Shown here one piece after another: positions 37,675 to 45,901 of a stretch of 64,000 nucleotides of DNA. A model generated the notes under the pieces. It made no database searches. It worked only from the letters and a program-made list of their open reading frames with translations, and was not told the DNA's origin. Positions within the stretch are counted from its first letter, which is position 1; every line of letters starts with the position of its first letter. Location: assembly GCA_900547315.1 (NCBI GenBank), contig URGI01000001.1:20316-84315 (forward strand). The letters are read 5' to 3'. The stretch is from an uncultured Eubacteriales bacterium. Lineage in GTDB: Bacteria > Bacillota > Clostridia > Oscillospirales > Oscillospiraceae. The translations under genes and the position numbers were made by a program.

Positions 37675-40560
37675 ATGCAGAAATTGTTGTCAAAACTCAG
37701 CGCCGCGCAGTCGGGGGAGATATGCTCCGGCTTCAGGCTCATAAAGAAAGAATATGTCGCGGCGAAGTCCGCGGAGCTGTACACCCTGCGCCATGAGAAA
37801 ACCGGCGCGGAGCTGCTGTATTTCGACCGCGCGGACGAGAACAAAACCTTCACCATCTGCTTCAAGACGCTTCCCGAGGATGACACAGGCGTGTTCCACA
37901 TACTTGAGCATAGCGTCCTGAACGGCTCGCGGCGTTTTCCGGTGAAGGAGCCGTTCGTCACGCTGCTGCAGGGCTCGATGCAGACCTATCTCAATGCCCT
38001 GACCTTCAGCGACAAGACGATGTATCCCGTCTCCAGCCGCAACGAGCAGGATCTCTTTAACCTTATGTCCGTCTATCTCGACGCGGTGTTCTGCCCGCTG
38101 ATACATGAGCGCCCTGAGATATTCATGCAGGAGGGCTGGCACTACGAGTTCGACGGCGAGACCGGCAAGCCGTACTATAACGGCGTCGTGTTCAGCGAGA
38201 TGAAGGGCGCGTTTTCCGATGTGGACACGCTCATCGGAAACGAAATGCACCGCCTGCTCTACCCCAACACGAGTTACGGCTATGTCAGCGGCGGCGACCC
38301 CAAATACATAACCAGCCTGAGCTACGAGAAGTTCACCGCCGCGCATAAGCGCTTCTACCACCCCTCGAACGCGCGCATATTCCTCGACGGGCATATGAAC
38401 ATCGACGCGGTGCTGGAGTATATCGACGGGGAGTACCTGTCAAAGTACGAGTACCGCGCGCCGGACTTTGATTTTGCCATGCAGACGCCCGTGACCGCGG
38501 AAAAGACCATCAGCTACGAGGTGCGCGAGGGCGAAGAGGCGCTGGCGCATATGGCGTCGGCAAAGATACTCTGCACCCATAAGGATGTCGAAAAGCTGTA
38601 CGCGGCGGAGATACTCGCCGATTACCTGACCGGCTCCAACGAAGCGCCGCTCAAGCGCGCGTTTCTGGAGAGCGGCCTCGCGCAGGACGTGAGCATCGAC
38701 GTGAACGATGGAATGTATCAGCCGAACATCGCCGTCGTCGTGCGCAACACTGCGCCGGAGAATTTCGCCGCGATAAAGGCGTTCATCCCCGAAACTGTGC
38801 GAGGGCTGCTGGCTGAAGGTCTGAACCGAGAAGCCCTGTCCGCGTCGCTTGAGCGCTCCGCGTTCACCAACCGCGAGATAACAGAGCCTTCCGGCCTGAA
38901 CCTCGCCATCCGCGCGCTGGACGGCTGGCTCTATGGTGATGATCCGCTCACGCATATAGACAACGCATGGATATTTGACTCCCTGCGTGAGAAGCTGGAC
39001 ACCGATTATTTTACCGACCTGCTCGTCGAAATGCTCGGCAGCGCGGAGGACAAGTGCTATGTGTACGTCTTGCCGTCTGCGGAAAAGGGGCAGGAAGATG
39101 CGCGCGAGGAGGCGGAGCGCCTGGCCGCGGCTACCGCGGACTGGGACGACGCCAGATTCGCGCGGGCCAGAGCGGAATTCGAGAAAATGCAGCAGTGGCA
39201 GCAGAGCATGGACAGCGAGGAAGACCTCGCCGCGCTGCCGCACCTGAACCTTGAGGACGTGCCCAAGGATGTAGTTCCGGCGAAAACGGAGCTGACGCGC
39301 GTTGACGGTGTGGAAGTGCTGCGGCTGGATTCCGACACCAACGGTATAGTCTATCTGAATCTGTACTTCGACGTGTCGGACTTCGACGCGGACGAGCTGC
39401 GCCTGCTCAATGTGCTGACCACATTCTTCGGCGAGCTGCGCACCGAGCACTACTCCGCCGACCGGCTCCAGACGAAGATCAAGGCGACCCTGGGCGGGCT
39501 TGCGGCGCGCGTGGAGCTTATCCCGAAGCGCGGCGAGCTGCGCGAATGCAGGCCGTACCTGCTGGTCTTCGCCAGCATGCTGGAGGAAAACGTCCCCGCG
39601 GCGCTGGAGCTGCTGGAAGAGCTGTTCATAAACGGCCGCTACGACGAAACGGGCAGAATAAGCGAGACTGTTCTGCAGTCGGATTATTTCATAAAGCAAT
39701 CGCTCATCGTCAACGGCCATGCCTACGCCGTCACCAAGTCGCTCTCGGCGTTTTCCGCGGAGGGCGCGATGAAGGAGCTGCTTGAGGGCGAGAGCTTTGT
39801 GCGCTGGTTCTCCGATTTTGCTGCGAACTTTGAGGCAAATTCCGGCGAATACGCCGCGCGCTTTGCCGCGCTCGCCGCGAAGGCCTTCGCGTCCAACCGT
39901 CTGTTCGCCGGCTTTGGCGGAAAGATGGACGCGCAGACGCTCGGCGGCCTCATACGCGCGCTGCCCGCAAACGAAAAGGGCGCGGCGGCGGAATACCCCG
40001 CCTATGACGGCGAGGACTGCGCGATAGAGATCGCCTCCGACGTGGGCTACTCCGCACTGGGACATAACCTCTATGCGCTGGGCGGCAGCTTCAGCGGCGA
40101 GTATGCGGTGCTGGCCTCGCTCGTCAGCTATGGCTACCTCTGGAACATGATCCGCGTGCAGGGCGGCGCCTACGGCACGGGCATGAACGTGCGCTCCAAC
40201 GGCGACGTTTTCTGCTATTCCTACCGTGACCCGAATGTTGAAAATTCGCTCGCGGTCTACGGCGGCATACCCGATTTTCTGGCGGAATTCCTGAGCCAGG
40301 GGATGCCGATGGACGATATCATCATCGGGACTGTCAACACCACGGAGCCGCTGCTCGACCCCGCGGGCGTGTGCGAGCTGGAATGCATCAGATATCTGAA
40401 AGGCACAACGGCGGCGGACATTTCGCGTATACGCAGGGAAATTCTCGGCACGACCGCAGAGAAGCTTCTGAAGCTGGCAGAGCCGCTGAGAGTCTATGCC
40501 GAAAACGGCAAGTTCTGCGCCGTCGGCAGCAAGAACGCGGTGGCGTTTCTGAACAAATAA
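37675..40560 (+). CDS. M16C-family zinc metalloprotease (presequence-protease-like)
   Basis: 961-residue clam-shell protease of the insulinase superfamily. The inverted zinc motif HILEH is at residues 75-79, with the distal Glu175 in VVFSEMKGAFSD. The four-domain length and the C-terminal RVQGGAYGTGMNVRSNGDVFCYSYRDPN region match PreP/M16C enzymes (quoted in part), which degrade short peptides in an enclosed chamber. No signal peptide, so it should be cytoplasmic. The RBS is weak (AAGAGGATAA). It ends at a strong terminator. Confidence 0.92.
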   Translation: MQKLLSKLSAAQSGEICSGFRLIKKEYVAAKSAELYTLRHEKTGAELLYFDRADENKTFTICFKTLPEDDTGVFHILEHSVLNGSRRFPVKEPFVTLLQGSMQTYLNALTFSDKTMYPVSSRNEQDLFNLMSVYLDAVFCPLIHERPEIFMQEGWHYEFDGETGKPYYNGVVFSEMKGAFSDVDTLIGNEMHRLLYPNTSYGYVSGGDPKYITSLSYEKFTAAHKRFYHPSNARIFLDGHMNIDAVLEYIDGEYLSKYEYRAPDFDFAMQTPVTAEKTISYEVREGEEALAHMASAKILCTHKDVEKLYAAEILADYLTGSNEAPLKRAFLESGLAQDVSIDVNDGMYQPNIAVVVRNTAPENFAAIKAFIPETVRGLLAEGLNREALSASLERSAFTNREITEPSGLNLAIRALDGWLYGDDPLTHIDNAWIFDSLREKLDTDYFTDLLVEMLGSAEDKCYVYVLPSAEKGQEDAREEAERLAAATADWDDARFARARAEFEKMQQWQQSMDSEEDLAALPHLNLEDVPKDVVPAKTELTRVDGVEVLRLDSDTNGIVYLNLYFDVSDFDADELRLLNVLTTFFGELRTEHYSADRLQTKIKATLGGLAARVELIPKRGELRECRPYLLVFASMLEENVPAALELLEELFINGRYDETGRISETVLQSDYFIKQSLIVNGHAYAVTKSLSAFSAEGAMKELLEGESFVRWFSDFAANFEANSGEYAARFAALAAKAFASNRLFAGFGGKMDAQTLGGLIRALPANEKGAAAEYPAYDGEDCAIEIASDVGYSALGHNLYALGGSFSGEYAVLASLVSYGYLWNMIRVQGGAYGTGMNVRSNGDVFCYSYRDPNVENSLAVYGGIPDFLAEFLSQGMPMDDIIIGTVNTTEPLLDPAGVCELECIRYLKGTTAADISRIRREILGTTAEKLLKLAEPLRVYAENGKFCAVGSKNAVAFLNK

Positions 40561-40585
40561 ATCACTCCAAAAAGTTAGAAAAAAT

Positions 40586-40612
40586 AACTCCGGAAGCATT
40601 GCTTCCGGAGTT
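40586..40612. terminator. Bidirectional terminator
   Basis: 12-bp perfect stem (40586-40597 with 40601-40612). Read on the minus strand it is followed by a T run, fitting the yfcE-like gene; on the plus strand it ends the M16C transcript. Confidence 0.85.
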
Positions 40613-40624
40613 GTTGCGTTTCGG

Positions 40625-41098
40625 TTACAGCTCCTTTATCTCACAGGCTATCGCGCCGTTATCGAAGACGGTGACGACCGCCCATGTCAGCGTGCGGCCT
40701 TTTCCGGCCGTGCCGGGGTTGAGGAGCTGGACGCCGCCCGCCTCGCCGTAATACGCCTCGTGCGTATGGCCGAACATGGCGATCTTCGCCCCGGCCTCCT
40801 GCGCGGCGTACACGAGAGAATCGAGTCTGCCGTATTCAACGCCGTAGGTGTGCCCATGGCAGATGAAAGCCTTCACGGGGCCGAGCGGGACGATGTCAGT
40901 GTCGGGTGCGTCGGAGGAGATATCGCAGTTGCCGCGCACGGAGTAGAGCGGTATCTCAGGGAATTTCTCGCGCAGGATCGCGGTGTCGCGGGAGTGGTCG
41001 CCGAGATGGATTATCAGGTCGGGGCGGCAGCGCGCCACGGCCTCGACCATAAGCGCGGTGTTGCTGTGAGTGTCGGAAAAAACGGCAGCTTTCATCAT
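40625..41098 (-). CDS. YfcE/MJ0936-family metallophosphoesterase
   Basis: 157 residues, calcineurin-like phosphoesterase of the small YfcE type. Metal motifs in order: FSDTHSN, IIHLGDHSRD, VRGNCDI, ICHGHTYGV and MFGHTHEAY, ending with LLNPGT. Such enzymes hydrolyse phosphodiesters in vitro; the physiological substrate is unknown. AAGGAGAATAC precedes ATGATG; the first ATG is used. It is divergent from a run of three small genes. Confidence 0.9.
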   Translation of the reverse strand: MMKAAVFSDTHSNTALMVEAVARCRPDLIIHLGDHSRDTAILREKFPEIPLYSVRGNCDISSDAPDTDIVPLGPVKAFICHGHTYGVEYGRLDSLVYAAQEAGAKIAMFGHTHEAYYGEAGGVQLLNPGTAGKGRTLTWAVVTVFDNGAIACEIKEL

Positions 41099-41167
41099 GT
41101 ATTCTCCTTTGTGATTATCATTGAGACGGCTCCTGAATATAATGTAGCGAACAGGAGCGTGATTTCC

Positions 41168-41407
41168 ATGAAAGATTTTGAACGCATAGGCAAAGAGCTT
41201 GAGCGGCGCGGCAAGACCGGCAGCATCAAGAGCATTGCGGAGTCCGAGGACGGACAGCGTATAAGCAGGATGATAGATACGGAGGCGGTCGAGCGCGCGG
41301 CGCGCAGCGGGGACGCGGCGGCGATGAAAAATATCCTTGGGCAGGTGCTCGGCACCGCGGAGGGCAAGCGCCTCGCGGAGAGCATCCGCCGCATGATGCA
41401 GGATTAA
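41168..41407 (+). CDS. Small protein of unknown function
   Basis: 79 residues, helical, charged, no membrane segment: KDFERIGKELERRGKTGSIK, then a long helix ending KRLAESIRRMMQD. AGGAGCG precedes the ATG. It is followed 13 nt later by another small gene and then a third, an apparent three-gene unit. I recognise no domain. The repeated use of 'lines of helix plus KR-rich ends' in genes one and two suggests a common scaffold role, but that is speculation. Confidence 0.7.
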   Translation: MKDFERIGKELERRGKTGSIKSIAESEDGQRISRMIDTEAVERAARSGDAAAMKNILGQVLGTAEGKRLAESIRRMMQD

Positions 41408-41420
41408 AACGGAGGCCGCC

Positions 41421-41762
41421 ATGAGTGAATTTGAAGATAAGCTCAACAGTGTCCTCGGCGATCCGGCGCAGATGGAGAAGATAGCGAATCTGGCAAAGAC
41501 GCTCATGGGCGGAGACGGCGGCGCTCAGGAACCCTCTCCGGAGCCGTTCGGCGGCCTTGACATCGACCCGAGTCTCATAAGCCGCATCGGCAAGCTTATG
41601 AATAACAGCGGCGATGACAACAAGCAGCGGCTTTTGCAGGCGATGGAGCCGTACCTGTCGGAAAAGCGGCGCGGCAAGATGGATAAGGCGCTGAAGATAG
41701 CGCGCCTTGCGCGCATCGCAAAGGCCGCGATGGGGGAGGAGGGCGGCGATGGCAAGCTATAA
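41421..41762 (+). CDS. Small protein of unknown function
   Basis: 113 residues. The acidic N-terminal helix (SEFEDKLNSVLGDPAQMEKI) and Gly/Pro linker (GGDGGAQEPSPEPFGGLD) precede a helical domain (SRIGKLMNNSGDDNKQRLLQ) and a basic helix (KRRGKMDKALKIARLARIAK). Second gene of the three-gene unit. It overlaps the third gene by 14 nt, indicating translational coupling. No known domain recognised. Confidence 0.7.
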   Translation: MSEFEDKLNSVLGDPAQMEKIANLAKTLMGGDGGAQEPSPEPFGGLDIDPSLISRIGKLMNNSGDDNKQRLLQAMEPYLSEKRRGKMDKALKIARLARIAKAAMGEEGGDGKL

Positions 41763-42045
41763 CCGCTATCAGGGCAACACCGGCCGCGTCACGCGCGTAG
41801 ACGAGCGCCGGGCGGAACGTCCGCCGGAGGAGCCGCCGCGGCAGTACCCCGCGCCGCGCCCGCCGGATGCACCGAAGCCGAGACAGCTGCCGCTGCTGGG
41901 CGGCTCGCTGGCAGATCTGCTGCCGAAGAGCTTCGGCGAGCTTGAGACGGAGGACATTATCCTCCTGCTCATCCTCTATCTCATGTACCGCGAGAGCGGC
42001 GACAGCGAGCTGCTGATCATAATGGGCGCAATGTTCTTATTATAA
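41749..42045 (+). CDS. Small protein with C-terminal hydrophobic helix
   Basis: 98 residues. Basic N-terminus, Pro-rich middle (PPEEPPRQYPAPRPPDAPKP), then LPLLGGSLADLLPKSFGELE and a C-terminal pair of hydrophobic stretches (DIILLLILYLMYR, LLIIMGAMFLL) that could anchor it in the membrane. GGGGGAGGAGGG in the preceding gene serves as RBS. Function unknown. With the two genes before it, it may form a small membrane-linked complex (inference). Confidence 0.7.
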   Translation: MASYNRYQGNTGRVTRVDERRAERPPEEPPRQYPAPRPPDAPKPRQLPLLGGSLADLLPKSFGELETEDIILLLILYLMYRESGDSELLIIMGAMFLL

Positions 42046-42060
42046 TATTGCTATAACAAC

Positions 42061-42084
42061 GCCGCCGTGTGAAAGCACGGCGGC
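42061..42084. terminator. Hairpin between convergent genes
   Basis: 9-bp perfect GC-rich stem (42061-42069 with 42076-42084), GTGAAAG-type loop, between the small-gene unit and the convergent tagO-like gene. T tracts are poor on both sides. Confidence 0.6.
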
Positions 42085-42090
42085 ATAGTG

Positions 42091-43179
42091 TTATTTCTGC
42101 TCGGTTTTGCTGTCATCCCGGCGATGATGCAGGTTCGGGTTGCGCCAGAAGACGTAGAACCAGACTACGAGCGCGATGATGAACGCGCAGATGGCGCACA
42201 CTGTGCGCACGAGGGCACCGGGGCCTGCGAGCAGCACCGCGATAAGGCCAAGCACGGCGGACACGCCGTACAGCACCGCGACAGCCTGCTTCTGATTGAG
42301 GCCGAGCGCGAGGAGCCGGTGATGGAAATGCCCCTTGTCGGCATGGAACGGGCTTTGCCCGTGGATTATCCGGCGGAAGAAGGCGAAGGTCGTATCCGCC
42401 AGCGGCACTGCGAGCGCCAGCAGCGGAACGAGGAAGGTTATCATGGCGTGCAGCTTGAACATGCCCAGTATCGACGCGGTCGACAGGACGAAACCGAGAA
42501 GCTGCGAGCCGACGTCGCCCATGAATATCTTGGCCGGGTTGAAGTTATACGGGATGAAGCCGAGGCACGCGCCGACAAGCGCGGCGAGAATCACCGCGAC
42601 GTTCGGCTCCGCGACGAACAGCGCCACGACCAGCATTGTCAGCGAGCTTATCGTCGACACGCCGACGGCCAGCCCGTCCAGCCCGTCTATCAGATTGACG
42701 GCGTTCGTGCAGCCGACGATCCACAGAAGGGTCAGCGGGATGGGGAGATAGCTTGCGAGAACGAAAGTGGCCTGCTCGGAAAACGGGTTCGGGTTCGATA
42801 TCGCGTCGAAGACTATGCCGCAACGGATCGCAACGACGGCGGCGACGATCTGCCCCGCGAGCTTGATCCACGCGTTGAGATTGACGATATCGTCTATTGC
42901 GCCCATGACGACGATTATCAGCGCGCCCAGCAGAATGCCGAGCACCGGCGTCGACACGTCGACAAATATGAGCAGCGACAGCACAAAGCCGATGAATATG
43001 GCAAGTCCGCCCATGCGGGGGATCGGGTGGTTATGCACACGGCGCTCGTCCTTCGGGACGTCTATCGCGCCGACCTTTTCAGCAAAACGCTTGACCGGCG
43101 GCGTCATCAGGAACGACACAACCGCCGCGACGACTATGGCCATCAGCAGCTTGAGCCACAATGACATATCTGAAATCAT
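42091..43179 (-). CDS. tagO: Undecaprenyl-phosphate sugar-1-phosphate transferase (TagO/WecA family)
   Basis: 362-residue polytopic membrane enzyme that attaches GlcNAc-1-phosphate to undecaprenyl phosphate, starting teichoic acid or similar wall polymer synthesis. Family motifs: PIPRMGGLAIF near the N-terminus, MGAIDDIVNLN with the catalytic Asp pair, NAVNLIDGLDGLA, FNPAKIFMGDVGSQLLGF, and the cytoplasmic HxHH-type loop KGHFHHRLLALG. It is distinguished from MraY by that last motif. It lies 12 nt downstream of trpS and is probably co-transcribed. The C-terminus ends in a charged tail. Confidence 0.92.
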   Translation of the reverse strand: MISDMSLWLKLLMAIVVAAVVSFLMTPPVKRFAEKVGAIDVPKDERRVHNHPIPRMGGLAIFIGFVLSLLIFVDVSTPVLGILLGALIIVVMGAIDDIVNLNAWIKLAGQIVAAVVAIRCGIVFDAISNPNPFSEQATFVLASYLPIPLTLLWIVGCTNAVNLIDGLDGLAVGVSTISSLTMLVVALFVAEPNVAVILAALVGACLGFIPYNFNPAKIFMGDVGSQLLGFVLSTASILGMFKLHAMITFLVPLLALAVPLADTTFAFFRRIIHGQSPFHADKGHFHHRLLALGLNQKQAVAVLYGVSAVLGLIAVLLAGPGALVRTVCAICAFIIALVVWFYVFWRNPNLHHRRDDSKTEQK

Positions 43180-43191
43180 GGATATCCTCCC

Positions 43192-44208
43192 TTAGAACGG
43201 CTTCTCCACGAGACCGACGCGCTTGTAAACCTTGCGCAGAGTTTTGCGGGCAACGGAGCTTGCCTTTATTGCGCCGTCCGTATACACCTGCTTGAGATAT
43301 GCCTTGTCCGCGAGTATGCGTTCGGCCTCCTCACGTATGGGACGCAGTGTCTCGATGACGGCGTCGCCCACGGCGGGCTTGAACACGCCGTAGCCCTTAC
43401 CGGCGAATTCGCTCTCGATCTCGTCGAAGCTCTTGCCGGTGACGGAGGCGTATATGTTCATCAGGTTTGCGACGCCGGGCTTGTTCTCCGGATCGTAGCG
43501 GACACAGCGCTCAGTGTCGGAGTCGGTGATGGCGCGTTTGAACTTGCGGGAGATCTCTTCGGGGCTGTCCATGAGGAACACACAGCCCGCGGGATCGGAC
43601 TTGGACATCTTCGAGGTCGGGTTGCCAAGGCTCATGATGCGCGCACCGACCCTGGGAATATAAGGTTCGGGAACCTTGAAGGTCTCGCCGTAGAGGTTAT
43701 TGAAGCGGTTGGCGATGTCGCGCGTGAGCTCGCAGTGCTGCTTCTGATCCTCGCCGACGGGGACGTAGTCGGCCTGATACAGCAGAATATCCGCTGCCAT
43801 GAGGGACGGATAGGTGAAGAGGCCGCCGTTTATATTGTCGGCGTTCTTTGCGCATTTGTCTTTGAACTGGGTCATGCGGCTCAGCTCGCCGAACATGGTG
43901 TAGCAGTTGAGGATCCAGCCCAGCTCCGCGTGCTCATGCACGTGGCTCTGGAGGAAGAGCACGTTCTTCTCCGGATCAAGCCCGCAGGCGATATACTGCG
44001 CGAGCTGGGTGGTGGAGCGGCGGCGCAGCTCGGCCGGATTCTGGCGCACGGTGAGCGTGTGCAGGTCGGCCATGAAATAGAAGCAGTTAAACTCGTCAGG
44101 AAGAGCAGCCCAGTTCTTTACGGCGCCGAGGTAGTTGCCAAGGTGCAGGTTGCCGGAGGGCTGGATGCCCGAAAGCAAAGTCTTTTTGACGGCGGTGTCG
44201 TTATCCAT
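43192..44208 (-). CDS. trpS: Tryptophanyl-tRNA synthetase
   Basis: 338-residue class I synthetase. HIGH-like motif HLGN in GIQPSGNLHLGNYLGAV, KMSKS as TSKMSKSDPAG, and the tryptophan-site sequence LLYQADYVPVGEDQKQH (quoted in part). Length is typical. GGAG precedes the ATG on the minus strand. Its promoter lies back to back with that of gltX. The leader is too short for a T-box. Confidence 0.96.
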   Translation of the reverse strand: MDNDTAVKKTLLSGIQPSGNLHLGNYLGAVKNWAALPDEFNCFYFMADLHTLTVRQNPAELRRRSTTQLAQYIACGLDPEKNVLFLQSHVHEHAELGWILNCYTMFGELSRMTQFKDKCAKNADNINGGLFTYPSLMAADILLYQADYVPVGEDQKQHCELTRDIANRFNNLYGETFKVPEPYIPRVGARIMSLGNPTSKMSKSDPAGCVFLMDSPEEISRKFKRAITDSDTERCVRYDPENKPGVANLMNIYASVTGKSFDEIESEFAGKGYGVFKPAVGDAVIETLRPIREEAERILADKAYLKQVYTDGAIKASSVARKTLRKVYKRVGLVEKPF

Positions 44209-44261
44209 AGTTTTTCTCCAATCTCTGTATGGAAAAAATAATAGCTATAAAGCGTCTTTAT

Positions 44262-44290
44262 ATTGTATCAAATCAAGTTCGACTTGACAA
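44262..44290 (-). promoter_or_regulatory. Promoter for trpS-tagO
   Basis: Minus strand: TTGTCA (44290-44285), 17-nt spacer, TACAAT (44267-44262). Its -35 box overlaps that of the gltX promoter by five bases on the opposite strand. Confidence 0.8.
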
Positions 44291-44312
44291 GCGGTAAAAT
44301 GTAAAATAATAT
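44284..44312 (+). promoter_or_regulatory. Promoter for gltX
   Basis: TTGACA (44284-44289), 17-nt spacer, TAATAT (44307-44312). It shares its -35 region with the divergent trpS promoter. Confidence 0.85.
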
Positions 44313-44327
44313 ATAGATTGATATCAA

Positions 44328-44348
44328 GTCCGCAGCTGCGGGCTTTTT
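44328..44348 (+). promoter_or_regulatory. Short terminator-like hairpin in gltX leader
   Basis: GTCCGC (44328-44333) pairs with GCGGGC (44338-44343), AGCT loop, followed by five T. It lies between promoter and RBS, so it could reduce read-through into gltX. The stem is only 6 bp. Confidence 0.5.
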
Positions 44349-44359
44349 GGAGGCTTATT

Positions 44360-45835
44360 ATGAAAGATATGAAATGGTTCGAGGACATGGAGGCTCGTAT
44401 TCCTCACGGCGAGGTACGTACCCGTTTTGCCCCGTCGCCCACCGGATATATGCACGTTGGCAACCTGCGCACGGCGCTGTACACCTATCTGATAGCGCGC
44501 CACGCGGGCGGCAAGTTCATCCTGCGCATTGAAGACACCGATCAGGGCCGTCTCGTAGAGGGCGCAGTGGACGTTATATACAAGACCATGGCCGAGTGCC
44601 ATCTGGAGCATGACGAAGGCCCCGACGTCGGCGGCCCCGTAGGCCCCTATGTGCAGACCGAGCGCCGCCCGCTGTACAAGGAATACGCCGACCTTCTCAT
44701 CGAGAAGGGACATGCTTACCGCTGCTTCTGCGAGAAGACGGAGAGCGAGGAGGATTCCGGCGATTTCGACCGTGCGGACGATCCCTGCCGCGTGATGAGC
44801 CGCGAAGAGTCCGACCGCCGCGCAGCCGCGGGCGAGCCTTATGTTGTCCGTCAGCTCATCCCGCACGAGGGCACTACCACCTTCCATGACGAGATATTCG
44901 GCGACATCACCGTCGAGAACAAGACTCTGGACGATCAGGTGCTCATAAAGCGCGACGGCCTGCCGACCTACAACTTCGCCAATGTTATCGACGACCATCT
45001 CATGGGCATCACCCATGTCGTGCGCGGCAGCGAGTATCTGTCCTCCGCGCCGAAATACAATCTGCTGTACCAGGGCTTCGGCTGGGACATCCCAAAGTAT
45101 GTCCACTGCTCGCCCGTCATGCGCGACGCGCACAACAAGATGTCCAAGCGTCACGGCGACCCGTCCTATGAAGATCTCATCGCGCAGGGCTTCCTGACCG
45201 ACGCGGTGCTCAACTATGTTACGCTGCTGGGCTGGAGCCCGCGCGGCGAGCAGGAGATATTCTCGCTTGACGAGCTGAAGAAGGTCTTTGAGCTCAGCGG
45301 CGTTTCCAAGTCCCCCGCGATATTCGACATCGAGAAGCTGCGCTACTTCAACAGCGAGTACATCCGCGCCATGAGCGCCGAGGAGTTTGCGAAGGTGGCC
45401 GAGCCGTTCATCCGCAGGAGCGTGAAGAACGAGAAGTATGACGCCGCCGCTATCGCTGCTCTCCTCCAGCAGCGCACCGAGGTACTGACCGACATCCCCG
45501 AGAAGGTGGACTTCTTCGACGAGCTGCCCGAATACGGTGCGGAGCTGTTCGTACACAAGAAATCCAAGTCCGACGAGGCGTCCTCGAAGGCGGTGCTTGA
45601 GCAGATTATCCCCGTTTTCGAGTCCATCACCGACTGGAACGACGAGAACATCATGGCCGCGATGGTCGGCCTTGCGGAGCGCATGGAGGCCAAGAACGCG
45701 AAGGTCATGTGGCCGGTGCGCATCGCGGCTGCGGGCAAGGCAGTCACGCCGGGCGGCGCGGTCGAGATATGCCGCATCCTCGGCAAGGACGAGACTCTGA
45801 GAAGAATTCACGTCGCGCTTGAGAAACTGGCATAA
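44360..45835 (+). CDS. gltX: Glutamyl-tRNA synthetase
   Basis: 491-residue class I synthetase: HIGH-like HVGN in RFAPSPTGYMHVGNLRTALY, KMSKR as HNKMSKRHGDPS, and the GluRS/GlnRS-specific FILRIEDTD. The start at 44360 has TTGGAGG upstream; an earlier in-frame ATG lies before the leader hairpin. The C-terminal anticodon-binding domain is present in full. Whether it is discriminating or also charges tRNA-Gln cannot be told. Confidence 0.96.
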   Translation: MKDMKWFEDMEARIPHGEVRTRFAPSPTGYMHVGNLRTALYTYLIARHAGGKFILRIEDTDQGRLVEGAVDVIYKTMAECHLEHDEGPDVGGPVGPYVQTERRPLYKEYADLLIEKGHAYRCFCEKTESEEDSGDFDRADDPCRVMSREESDRRAAAGEPYVVRQLIPHEGTTTFHDEIFGDITVENKTLDDQVLIKRDGLPTYNFANVIDDHLMGITHVVRGSEYLSSAPKYNLLYQGFGWDIPKYVHCSPVMRDAHNKMSKRHGDPSYEDLIAQGFLTDAVLNYVTLLGWSPRGEQEIFSLDELKKVFELSGVSKSPAIFDIEKLRYFNSEYIRAMSAEEFAKVAEPFIRRSVKNEKYDAAAIAALLQQRTEVLTDIPEKVDFFDELPEYGAELFVHKKSKSDEASSKAVLEQIIPVFESITDWNDENIMAAMVGLAERMEAKNAKVMWPVRIAAAGKAVTPGGAVEICRILGKDETLRRIHVALEKLA

Positions 45836-45861
45836 ATTCCAGTTTTTACATTAGTAATTAT

Positions 45862-45900
45862 CCCCTTACGGAGAATAATAAATCCGTAAGGGGGTTTTTA
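45862..45900 (+). terminator. gltX terminator overlapping ypeB RBS
   Basis: 11-bp stem (45862-45872 with 45883-45893) followed by GTTTTTA. The 3' arm contains the only Shine-Dalgarno-like sequence (AAGGGGG) for the ypeB start at 45902. Confidence 0.82.
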
Positions 45901-45901
45901 T

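Noticed and set aside
44209..44359. T-box riboswitch upstream of trpS or gltX
   Set aside because: The shared gap is only ~150 bp, holds two promoters, and has no T-box consensus (TGGNACCGCG).
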